Position numbers and translations under genes: made by a program
In this document: one piece after another, positions 1 through 6,222 of the stretch
Position numbering within the stretch: position 1 is the first letter of the stretch
How the letters are laid out: every line of letters starts with the position of its first letter
NCBI GenBank assembly: GCA_022736555.1
Contig: DZCW01000008.1
Span: 1-36,114, forward strand
DNA: 36,114 nt
Direction: 5' to 3'
DNA from: Candidatus Saccharimonas sp.
GTDB taxonomy: Bacteria > Patescibacteriota > Saccharimonadia > Saccharimonadales > Saccharimonadaceae
The notes under the pieces: generated by a model
Told to the model about the DNA's origin: nothing
Seen by the model: the letters and a program-made list of their open reading frames with translations, nothing else
Databases searched by the model: none

Positions 1-29
1 GAGCCAAGATTATATATTTTACAGACTAT

Positions 30-60
30 CCAGTAAGCATTCACGCTACTGGATTTTTGT
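30..60 (+). repeat. Terminator-like repeat, copy 1, upstream of msrB
   Basis: An inverted repeat CCAGTA/TACTGG (30-35 and 47-52) is followed by a T-rich run and directly by the msrB -10 box. Nearly the same 30 bases recur at 922-951, just after msrA, again followed by T residues and a -10 box. The element probably ends the upstream transcript and lies next to the start of the following one. The stem is only 6 bp, so terminator function is inferred. Confidence 0.55.
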
Positions 61-66
61 TATAAT
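61..66 (+). promoter_or_regulatory. -10 box of msrB, leaderless spacing
   Basis: TATAAT ends 6 nt before the ATG at 73, so transcription should begin at or next to the A of the start codon. No Shine-Dalgarno sequence fits between. No clear -35 hexamer is visible at 17 nt. Confidence 0.65.
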
Positions 67-72
67 TAGATT

Positions 73-429
73 ATGGAAGAATTAACTCCAGAAGAAAAAC
101 GTGTCATTTTAGAAAAAGGTACAGAGACTCCTTTTTTGGGTAAATTTACGAACAACAAAGCTGATGGAGTATATGTATGCAGACAATGTGGAGCTGAATT
201 GTATAACTCAAAAGATAAATTTGAATCAAATTGCGGTTGGCCGAGTTTCGACGATGAGATAAGCGGCGCAACTGCTAAGACCTTGGATGCCGATGGTACT
301 AGAACCGAGATATCTTGTGCAAGATGCGGAGGTCACTTGGGGCACGTATTCACCAACGAACATTTAACAGATAAAAACATCAGGTACTGCGTAAATTCAA
401 TTTCAATGGATTTCATCCCAAAGGTTTAA
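73..429 (+). CDS. msrB: Peptide-methionine (R)-S-oxide reductase MsrB
   Basis: A 118-aa stand-alone MsrB domain that reduces methionine-R-sulfoxide in proteins in the cytoplasm. It shows the two zinc CxxC pairs (C36/C39 and C82/C85) and the catalytic cysteine in RYCVNS (C106). The GWPSF and GGHLGHVF motifs typical of the family are present. Length is near the usual size of a single-domain MsrB. The ATG at 73 lies 6 nt after TATAAT and the message looks leaderless. The stop is 2 nt before msrA, so the two complementary repair enzymes are co-transcribed, covering both sulfoxide stereoisomers. Confidence 0.95.
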   Translation: MEELTPEEKRVILEKGTETPFLGKFTNNKADGVYVCRQCGAELYNSKDKFESNCGWPSFDDEISGATAKTLDADGTRTEISCARCGGHLGHVFTNEHLTDKNIRYCVNSISMDFIPKV

Positions 430-431
430 CG

Positions 432-917
432 ATGATTAAAAAAATATATTTAGGTGGCGGGTGTTTCTGGGGCATGCAAGAGCTTTTCCGAAAACTGCCG
501 GGTGTAATCCAAACTCGTGTTGGATACTCTGGAGGAAATATTGAAAATCCAACTTACGAAAATCACGAAGGCTACACTGAGGTGTTGGAAATAGAATATG
601 ACACGGAAAAAACTTCATTTACAAAAATGCTAGATTTCTTTTTTCAGATACATGATCCGACAACTATGGACCGCCAAGGTAACGATCAGGGCTTATCGTA
701 CCGTTCTGTTATTTTTTATGATAACGAAGAGGAGAAGGAAGAAGCGGAAGGGTTTATCGACTTAGTTAATAAGTCCGGCAGATGGGAAAATAACGTGGTC
801 ACTAAGTTAGAATTATTTAAAAAGTTTTATTTAGCTGAAGATTACCACCAAGACTACTTGCAGAAATATCCAGATGGGTACACCTGCCATTTCATGAGGT
901 TTGGCAGTTATTTATAG
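432..917 (+). CDS. msrA: Peptide-methionine (S)-S-oxide reductase MsrA
   Basis: A 161-aa MsrA that reduces methionine-S-sulfoxide. The diagnostic GGCFWG motif is at the N-terminus, with catalytic C11. The YSGG, HDPT and EDYHQDYL segments are also characteristic. It follows msrB by 2 nt and has no promoter of its own. Translation is probably coupled to the end of msrB. The terminator-like repeat at 922-951 lies 5 nt after the stop. Many bacteria fuse MsrA and MsrB; here they are separate but adjacent. Confidence 0.95.
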   Translation: MIKKIYLGGGCFWGMQELFRKLPGVIQTRVGYSGGNIENPTYENHEGYTEVLEIEYDTEKTSFTKMLDFFFQIHDPTTMDRQGNDQGLSYRSVIFYDNEEEKEEAEGFIDLVNKSGRWENNVVTKLELFKKFYLAEDYHQDYLQKYPDGYTCHFMRFGSYL

Positions 918-921
918 TTTG

Positions 922-957
922 CAGTAAGCATCCACGCTACTGGATGTTTGTTTTTTT
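922..957 (+). repeat. Terminator-like repeat, copy 2, after msrA
   Basis: The second copy of the 31-60 element differs at only a few positions. The CAGTA/TACTG stem (922-926, 938-942) is followed by a stronger T run (951-957). It sits between the msrA stop and the -10 box of the next gene, as copy 1 sits before msrB. Confidence 0.6.
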
Positions 958-961
958 GAGC

Positions 962-967
962 TATAAT
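962..967 (+). promoter_or_regulatory. -10 box, leaderless spacing
   Basis: TATAAT ends 6 nt before the ATG at 974, the same spacing as at msrB. The six bases after the box begin TAG in both cases. Confidence 0.6.
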
Positions 968-973
968 TAGTCT

Positions 974-1219
974 ATGAATGATAGTCGTATAAATCTTTCT
1001 ACAATTACAGGACGGATAAACGCTATAGCGCTAGAATTGCTTGATAAAAACCCAGAAGGTATCAGGTGGGTAGATTTGGCTTCAATGATTAAACGACTAG
1101 ACCCAAACCTACATCCAAAAACAGTCAATGGAAGCATTTGGAAGCTTACTTATAAATTTCCTGATAAAGTTTATAAACCTACAAAAGGTTTATTTCGTTT
1201 ACTAAAATATAAAGAGTGA
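974..1219 (+). CDS. Small winged-helix-like protein, unknown function
   Basis: An 81-aa soluble protein I do not recognise by family. Its layout (helix ending in LLDKNPEGIRW, then DLASMIKRLDPNLHPKTVNGSIW, then a basic end KPTKGLFRL) resembles small winged-helix domains, where residues around 45-60 would be the recognition helix and the GLFRL strand the wing. It might therefore bind DNA, but no catalytic motif or partner is visible. It has its own leaderless-type promoter and is followed by a terminator, so it is monocistronic. Confidence 0.7.
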   Translation: MNDSRINLSTITGRINAIALELLDKNPEGIRWVDLASMIKRLDPNLHPKTVNGSIWKLTYKFPDKVYKPTKGLFRLLKYKE

Positions 1220-1277
1220 TTATCACAGTGAACATCCATGGCCGGTACGCTAAGCCAAGACGCATTTTTATTACACA

Positions 1278-1312
1278 AAGCCATCGTATATAATGGCTTC
1301 TTTTGTATTTTT
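1278..1312 (+). terminator. Rho-independent terminator
   Basis: A 7-bp stem AAGCCAT/ATGGCTT (1278-1284, 1293-1299) with an 8-nt loop is followed by CTTTTGTATTTTT. It ends the 974-1219 transcript. Confidence 0.7.
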
Positions 1313-1335
1313 AACTCCGTTAATCACCTCTATGT

Positions 1336-1341
1336 TATACT
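1336..1341 (+). promoter_or_regulatory. -10 box, leaderless spacing
   Basis: TATACT ends exactly 6 nt before the ATG at 1348, again predicting a leaderless message. Confidence 0.6.
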
Positions 1342-1347
1342 CGGATT

Positions 1348-1554
1348 ATGCAAAAGATAGCTACCCGTGTGTTTATTTATTCATCAGTTGCTTTCGGTCT
1401 TATTGGTATACTTAGGGTGCTAACGTTGCCGGCAGACGGCGAAAATACTTCAGATTTAGATACCATTTTTTTGAAACTTTTATTGATATGCGTTTTTATT
1501 ATTTTACCTTCCTTTGCACTAAGTATTGCGGGTAGGTATTTGAATGTTAAATAG
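1348..1554 (+). CDS. Small two-helix membrane protein, unknown
   Basis: A 68-aa protein with two hydrophobic segments (about residues 8-27 and 41-60) joined by a short acidic loop (DGENTSDLD). Topology and role cannot be assigned. It is monocistronic, with its own -10 box 6 nt upstream, which supports the start. The downstream spacer contains an A/T-rich palindrome around 1570-1590 followed by T residues that may act as a weak terminator. Confidence 0.6.
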   Translation: MQKIATRVFIYSSVAFGLIGILRVLTLPADGENTSDLDTIFLKLLLICVFIILPSFALSIAGRYLNVK

Positions 1555-1618
1555 TAGTTTCAATAATATAAATATATCGATATTTTTTTCTTCTTATCAT
1601 TCCGCGTGTCCAAGGATA

Positions 1619-1645
1619 TATAATCGATTTATAATTAAAAAAGGA
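1619..1645 (+). promoter_or_regulatory. Promoter and ribosome-binding site of the flavodoxin gene
   Basis: Two TATAAT hexamers (1619-1624 and 1630-1635) precede AAGGA at 1641-1645, 7 nt before the ATG at 1653. This gene therefore has a short leader with a Shine-Dalgarno site, unlike its leaderless neighbours. Confidence 0.55.
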
Positions 1646-1652
1646 TAATAGA

Positions 1653-2090
1653 ATGAAAATTTTAGTTATTTATGACTCAAATTGCGGTAATACTCAGAAA
1701 GTAGCTGAAACAATTGCCGATGAGCTTGGGGTTAAGACGGCAAATATTTCATCTATCAACCCGGAGGAATTAACGAGTCTTGATCTTTTAGTTGTCGGTA
1801 CGCCGATTATTGGCTGGAAACCAACTTTACGTATGCAGGAATTTTTATCAAATTTGAAAAGTAATCAATTGGACGGTATAAAAGCAACAGCCTTTGATAC
1901 CAGGGTTAAACTATTTATCCACGGCGATGCTATGGGCAAGGTGGCTGATTCTTTGAAAAATGCAGGGGCTGAAATATTTGTTAATCCAATGCCTTTTTAT
2001 ATAGAAGGACCTCAAGCAAATCCTCACTTACTCAAGGGCGAGATTGAAAAAGCAAAGGAATGGGCTAAAAACATCAAAGCTAAATATTAA
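1653..2090 (+). CDS. Flavodoxin-like protein
   Basis: A 145-aa cytoplasmic FMN electron carrier of the flavodoxin family. The phosphate-binding loop is seen at the N-terminus (YDSNCGNTQKVAE), followed by LVVGTPIIGWKPT at the position of the isoalloxazine-binding loop, and a third conserved strand near FIHGDAMG. Length matches short-chain flavodoxins. A Shine-Dalgarno site (AAGGA) supports the ATG. The partner reductase is not in the window. A terminator follows at 2152. Confidence 0.85.
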   Translation: MKILVIYDSNCGNTQKVAETIADELGVKTANISSINPEELTSLDLLVVGTPIIGWKPTLRMQEFLSNLKSNQLDGIKATAFDTRVKLFIHGDAMGKVADSLKNAGAEIFVNPMPFYIEGPQANPHLLKGEIEKAKEWAKNIKAKY

Positions 2091-2151
2091 GGCTCTACGT
2101 TCGTAGGTATATTACAAGGTTCAAAACCCGTACACTTAGCCATAAAAATCG

Positions 2152-2178
2152 TCAGGCCTAGAGGTCTGGTATTTTTTT
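2152..2178 (+). terminator. Rho-independent terminator after flavodoxin
   Basis: The stem CAGGCC/GGTCTG has one G-U pair and loop TAGA, followed by a run of seven T residues. Confidence 0.75.
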
Positions 2179-2202
2179 ATATCCCAGCTAATTTGCTTCT
2201 GA

Positions 2203-2208
2203 TATAAT
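2203..2208 (+). promoter_or_regulatory. -10 box of a 51-aa gene, leaderless spacing
   Basis: TATAAT ends 6 nt before an ATG at 2215. This is what marks the short reading frame at 2215-2370 as likely real. Confidence 0.55.
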
Positions 2209-2214
2209 TACGAC

Positions 2215-2370
2215 ATGGTCTTAGATATAGAACTTACATTAAACAGATTTGGGTTTGGTAAAATTTCTGAAAATAAGTTCCAACTATTTTTTATTAGATT
2301 TTCGAAATGGAAAATCCCTGGCAAGTATTCAATTTCTTTTGAGATAAATTGGCGCACGGATAAGAATTAG
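2215..2370 (+). CDS. 51-aa protein, unknown
   Basis: A short open frame starts MVLDIELTLNRFGFG and ends INWRTDKN. It is basic and aromatic with alternating hydrophobic residues, suggesting beta strands; there is no membrane helix. It is supported by a -10 box at the leaderless distance. It ends 16 nt before the flavoprotein gene, so both are probably on one transcript. I do not recognise it. Confidence 0.45.
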   Translation: MVLDIELTLNRFGFGKISENKFQLFFIRFSKWKIPGKYSISFEINWRTDKN

Positions 2371-2386
2371 GAAAGAGTATTGCATT

Positions 2387-3640
2387 GTGATAAAAAAATA
2401 TGATCTTATAGTAATTGGCGGCGGCGCATCAGGGATGATGGCGGCTGGACGTGCCGGTGAACGCGGGCTCCGCGTTCTTTTGCTTGAAAAAAATAAACAG
2501 TTTGGTAATAAAATACTCATAACTGGCAATGGCCGCTGTAACATATTGAATGCTATAGAAGACGAACATATGCTTTTGGAAAAATATGGTAGCTCGAAAC
2601 AATTTCTATATTCAATCTTTGCTCAGTTTGGAGAAAAAGATGCATTTAATTTCTTTAACTCGCGCGGATTACCTCTAGTAATCGAGGAACATAATCGGGT
2701 ATTTCCAAAATCACAAAACGCGCTCGATGTTGTGCGGTTTTTAGTTGATTATATGCGACAGGGTAACGTAGAAGTGCGAACTCAATGTTCTGTTTCGGGT
2801 GTACAAATTAAAGATGGTAATATCGAATCTATTTCATGCAGAGATGAAGTGCTGACTGCTACAGAATACATCTTTGCCACCGGTGGTGTATCTCATCCAG
2901 AAACTGGCTCGACAGGCGACGGCTATAAATGGCTAAAACAGTTAGGACACACAGTTGTCAGCCCAACTCCGAGTCTAGTGCCTCTTGTAGCCAAAGAACG
3001 TTGGGTCAAGGAACTGTCGGGTGTGTCGCTGGAAGATATGAAGATAACTTTTTTTGTTGACGATAAAAAAGAATTTAAATTGAATGGAAAGTTATTGTTT
3101 ACTCATTTTGGTATTTCTGGTCCGTTGATTCTTAATAGTGCTTCTAAAGTTTCAAAGTTATTACCTACGGGAATCGTTACTGCCGAGATTGATATGTTTC
3201 CGAGAACAGATTCTGGGGATCTAGAACGCCAAATAATTAGTATTTTTGATTTGAATAAAAACAAAACACTGAAAAACATAGTAAACGAACTGGTGCCGGC
3301 AGGGATGTCCAAGGGGATGTTATTATTACTTTCCCAATATATGGATATGGAGACAAAAGTTCATTCAGTGGCAAAAGAGAATCGAAAAAAGATAGTTAAT
3401 TTATTCAAAGCTTTGCCAATTACAATTACAGGGCTAATGGGGCTGGATCGAGCCATAGTTGCCGATGGTGGTTTGCCGCTAACCGAAGTAGACATGAAAA
3501 CTCTGCGATCAAAGAATATAAATAACCTTTTTGTCACCGGTGACCTGCTGCATATCAATAGGCCATCTGGCGGTTTTTCATTACAATTATGTTGGTCTAC
3601 TGGTTATGTGGCTGGATCTAACGCTGGTAAAAAAGATTAA
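2387..3640 (+). CDS. BaiN/HI0933-family FAD-dependent oxidoreductase
   Basis: A 417-aa flavoprotein of the HI0933/YhiN/BaiN family. The N-terminal Rossmann motif GGGASGMMAA binds the FAD ADP moiety. The family hallmark ILITGNGRCNILN follows at about residue 45, and the C-terminal NLFVTGDLLHINRPSGGFSLQLCWSTGYVAG segment closes the FAD site. The physiological substrate of this family is mostly unknown, so no reaction is assigned. The start is GTG with GGAAAGAG upstream. Cytoplasmic; a terminator follows at 3696. Confidence 0.85.
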   Translation: MIKKYDLIVIGGGASGMMAAGRAGERGLRVLLLEKNKQFGNKILITGNGRCNILNAIEDEHMLLEKYGSSKQFLYSIFAQFGEKDAFNFFNSRGLPLVIEEHNRVFPKSQNALDVVRFLVDYMRQGNVEVRTQCSVSGVQIKDGNIESISCRDEVLTATEYIFATGGVSHPETGSTGDGYKWLKQLGHTVVSPTPSLVPLVAKERWVKELSGVSLEDMKITFFVDDKKEFKLNGKLLFTHFGISGPLILNSASKVSKLLPTGIVTAEIDMFPRTDSGDLERQIISIFDLNKNKTLKNIVNELVPAGMSKGMLLLLSQYMDMETKVHSVAKENRKKIVNLFKALPITITGLMGLDRAIVADGGLPLTEVDMKTLRSKNINNLFVTGDLLHINRPSGGFSLQLCWSTGYVAGSNAGKKD

Positions 3641-3695
3641 TCTTGGCTTTAAATTTTTTAGTTGTTGTTAATATGTTCATAATTTGACATACCGG

Positions 3696-3727
3696 TCGGG
3701 TGGTTGATACCCGAAAATATATATTTT
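3696..3727 (+). terminator. Rho-independent terminator
   Basis: The stem TCGGGT/ACCCGA (3696-3701, 3709-3714) with a 7-nt loop is followed by an A/T-rich tract ending in TTTTT. Confidence 0.65.
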
Positions 3728-3782
3728 TGAGTAATAATTGAACACCACGTGACGAGTATAGCGGCGAAGATATTACGGATTA

Positions 3783-3811
3783 TTGCTTGAATGCTATATT
3801 TTACTTATACT
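3783..3811 (+). promoter_or_regulatory. Promoter of the Kef-type antiporter
   Basis: TTGCTT (3783-3788), 17 nt, TATACT (3806-3811). Transcription would start near 3818 and leave a leader of about 120 nt before the ATG at 3938. I see no known riboswitch in that leader, and nothing else in the 297-base gap apart from the terminator at 3696. Confidence 0.5.
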
Positions 3812-3937
3812 TAAAATGACACATATAAGAAGAGAACAATATTAGTCTTGGTAGATCTGAACTGGATTTCCAAAATTAGCGTTGGTGTAAGTCAAGTCTT
3901 AGAAATAAACGATAAACATAGGTGAGTAAAAATCTTT

Positions 3938-5698
3938 ATGGTGAACCAGGTATTCGTTGAGATAAGCATTTTAATCGCGATTGCGGCGGCCATATCGGTG
4001 TTTATGCGTATTCTAAGGCAGCCACTAATTATTGGGTATATTTTATCTGGTATCTTGGTAGGACCAGCAGTGTTTAATTTGATAAATAATACTAACACTA
4101 TCGAAATGCTTGGAAAGTTCGGTATTGTTCTGCTGTTGTTTATTGTAGGGTTGGGTCTAAACCCGAAGACTATAAAAGAGCTCGGTAAGGCATCCTTTAT
4201 CACTGGTGTTGGAGAGGTTATAATCGCTACGCTTGTTGGTTTTATAATCGTTAGATGTTTTGGATTTGATATTGTTTCTTCGGTTTATATATCACTAGGT
4301 TTAGCTCTCAGCTCGACGATTGTTATATTAAAACTACTATCGGATAAAAAAGAGCAGAATAGGCTACACGGTAGGATCACGATCGGCTTTTTATTGGTTC
4401 AGGATATTATTGCTACTATTGCGCTATTAGTTTCGGCAGCTTCGGCAAAAGGTGGGTTAGAGCCGTTAGATGTTATTTTGCTAATTGGCAAAGGCTCACT
4501 ATTAATGTTGGCTATATATGTGGTTTCTTTGTACGTGTTAAAGCCACTGAGCTCATTTCTTAGCCGTTCCCAGGAGTTATTATTCTTGTTTGCTCTTGCT
4601 TGGGGTCTAGGCATAGCAATGTTATTTTTTAAACTTGGGTTTTCTCTAGAGGTTGGAGCTTTGTTTGCCGGAGTATCACTTGCTTCGATGGCTTATTCAC
4701 AGGATATAGCGTCACGACTTCGACCACTACGAGATTTCTTTATAGTCGTTTTCTTTGTGTCGTTAGGCGCGAGTTTAGAGATAGGTTTTATCGGCCAATT
4801 ATGGTGGCAGGCGGGATTGCTTAGCACTTTTGTACTCGTTGGTAATCCTATTATCGTGATGTCGATTTTAGGCATGCTTGGGTACAAAAAGAGAACAAGT
4901 TTCAAAACCGCCATCGCAGTTGGGCAGGTTAGTGAGTTTTCTTTGATTTTGGTTTTATTGGGTGCTAGCAATAATCAATTATCTCATAGTGGCGTTGCGC
5001 TCGTGACGATAGTTGCATTAATTACTTTTGCCCTTTCGTCGTATCAAATTATTTATTCGGATAAAATTTATAAATTTCTTGAAAAGTACTTAAGTCTTTT
5101 TGAAAGAAAAAAAACTAATCCAGATCATAATCATAATGAACATTATGGTGGCATAATTTTCGGTTATAAAAAAGGTGGATTAGAGTTTGCTCGTTCTTTT
5201 TCGAAACTGCATATAAAGTGTCTCATTATCGATCATGACCCTGACGTTATTGATGAAGTATCAAGACTTGGGTACGATCATCTATACGGTGACGTAACTA
5301 GTCTTGATCTATTAGAGGACGTTAATGTTAGCACTGTTAAATCTGTTATATCGACTATCACCGACCAAGACACAACCGAATTCATCGTTCGTTATGTTGT
5401 AAGCGTTAACCCACGCGCATTGATAATCTGTAGCGCTGATTCAGCGCTTAATGCGGTTAGGCTTTATGAATTAGGTGCGACTTATGTGATGATGCCGCAT
5501 ACTATAGGCACCGAAAAGATAAGTAATTTTATTGCTAAACACGGCTTAGCAAAGAGTGAGTTTAAGACTTTTCGCGATAAACATCTTATATATATAAATA
5601 ACTCGATTGATGAGATTCCAGAAAAGAAACACCGAAGACTTGGGCGACTTGTTATAGAAAAAATGTCTGGCATAGCGAAGCATCAAAATAAAAAATAA
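3938..5698 (+). CDS. CPA2-family cation/proton antiporter (Kef-type) with TrkA-N domain
   Basis: A 586-aa inner-membrane transporter. Residues 1-380 form about a dozen membrane helices of the Na+/H+ exchanger fold, including the typical PLIIGYILSGILVGP entry and a GxALSSTIVILKLLSD segment as in KefB/KefC. Residues from about 405 form a cytoplasmic TrkA-N/RCK-like Rossmann domain (GGIIFGYKKGGLEFA, then LIIDHDPDVIDEV and GDVTSLDLL). The likely role is K+ or Na+ efflux in exchange for protons, controlled by nucleotide or redox state; the exact ion cannot be told. AGGTGAG lies 11 nt before the ATG. The following broken exporter starts within 50 nt. Confidence 0.88.
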   Translation: MVNQVFVEISILIAIAAAISVFMRILRQPLIIGYILSGILVGPAVFNLINNTNTIEMLGKFGIVLLLFIVGLGLNPKTIKELGKASFITGVGEVIIATLVGFIIVRCFGFDIVSSVYISLGLALSSTIVILKLLSDKKEQNRLHGRITIGFLLVQDIIATIALLVSAASAKGGLEPLDVILLIGKGSLLMLAIYVVSLYVLKPLSSFLSRSQELLFLFALAWGLGIAMLFFKLGFSLEVGALFAGVSLASMAYSQDIASRLRPLRDFFIVVFFVSLGASLEIGFIGQLWWQAGLLSTFVLVGNPIIVMSILGMLGYKKRTSFKTAIAVGQVSEFSLILVLLGASNNQLSHSGVALVTIVALITFALSSYQIIYSDKIYKFLEKYLSLFERKKTNPDHNHNEHYGGIIFGYKKGGLEFARSFSKLHIKCLIIDHDPDVIDEVSRLGYDHLYGDVTSLDLLEDVNVSTVKSVISTITDQDTTEFIVRYVVSVNPRALIICSADSALNAVRLYELGATYVMMPHTIGTEKISNFIAKHGLAKSEFKTFRDKHLIYINNSIDEIPEKKHRRLGRLVIEKMSGIAKHQNKK

Positions 5699-5742
5699 TA
5701 TATAATAATCAAATCAAGTATTTATATATATTTCTAATTTCG

Positions 5743-6162
5743 ATGTTACCCCTTGTCGAACAAAGAGGGGCGATCCCTCTTGGTATTATCACTTTCGACA
5801 TTAACCCTTTTTTGGTTTTTTAGCTAAGCTTATTGGGCAGTATTGTACCGGCTCCATTCATATACCTATCGTTTAATCGAATATTTGCATGGATGAAGAC
5901 GAAGTCGATTTTTGATAAATTTACTAATTTTATCGATAAGAAACTCAAAAAAGGTTCTAAGAAGTTAGAAATATACAAAGAGGCCGGGCTAATTGCTTTC
6001 GTTGGAGTCCCCCTGCCTACGACTGGATTATGGACTGGCAGTGCGATTGCAGCATTCTTGGGCCTTGATTTTAAAAAATCTATGATATGTATGGTTATCG
6101 GCGGTGTGATATCTGCGGCTATTATAACGGTTTTTTCTGTTGTGATTTCACTACCAACTTAA
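5743..6162 (+). pseudogene. Small multidrug export family protein, broken by in-frame TAG
   Basis: In one frame the sequence reads MLPLVEQRGAIPLGI..., the conserved N-terminal E-x-RGAIP signature of the Sm_multidrug_ex (COG2426) family. A TAG follows at 5821-5823, then continues as GSIVPAPFIYLSF, a cytoplasmic basic loop, VGVPLPTTGLWTGSAIAAFLG (family hallmark) and a final helix. Joined, this would be a normal-length protein. The longest uninterrupted part starts at TTG 5833 with no Shine-Dalgarno site and lacks the RGAIP helix. Upstream of 5743 the frame stays open as IKYLYIFLIS, a plausible first helix; it begins with ATC at 5713, exactly 6 nt after TATAAT (5701-5706), where a leaderless ATG would be expected. 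Loss of a start codon plus a nonsense codon suggests a pseudogene; read-through is the alternative. Confidence 0.65.
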
Positions 6163-6207
6163 GCCCGGAATCTCATTAGCCATTAGGGGTTATGGTTATT
6201 CCTAAGC

Positions 6208-6213
6208 TATAAT
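6208..6213 (+). promoter_or_regulatory. -10 box of the P-type ATPase gene
   Basis: TATAAT ends 9 nt before the ATG at 6223, giving a leader of only a few bases. No Shine-Dalgarno site is present. Confidence 0.5.
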
Positions 6214-6222
6214 ATAGAGTAT

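Noticed and set aside
1242-1358. Short plus-strand frame starting ATGGCCGGT
   Set aside because: It runs through the terminator at 1278 and into the next gene and has no promoter or ribosome-binding site.
5763-5781. Hairpin AAGAGGG/CCCTCTT that looks like a terminator after the antiporter
   Set aside because: It has no T run, and the bases code for the conserved RGAIPL motif of the broken exporter.
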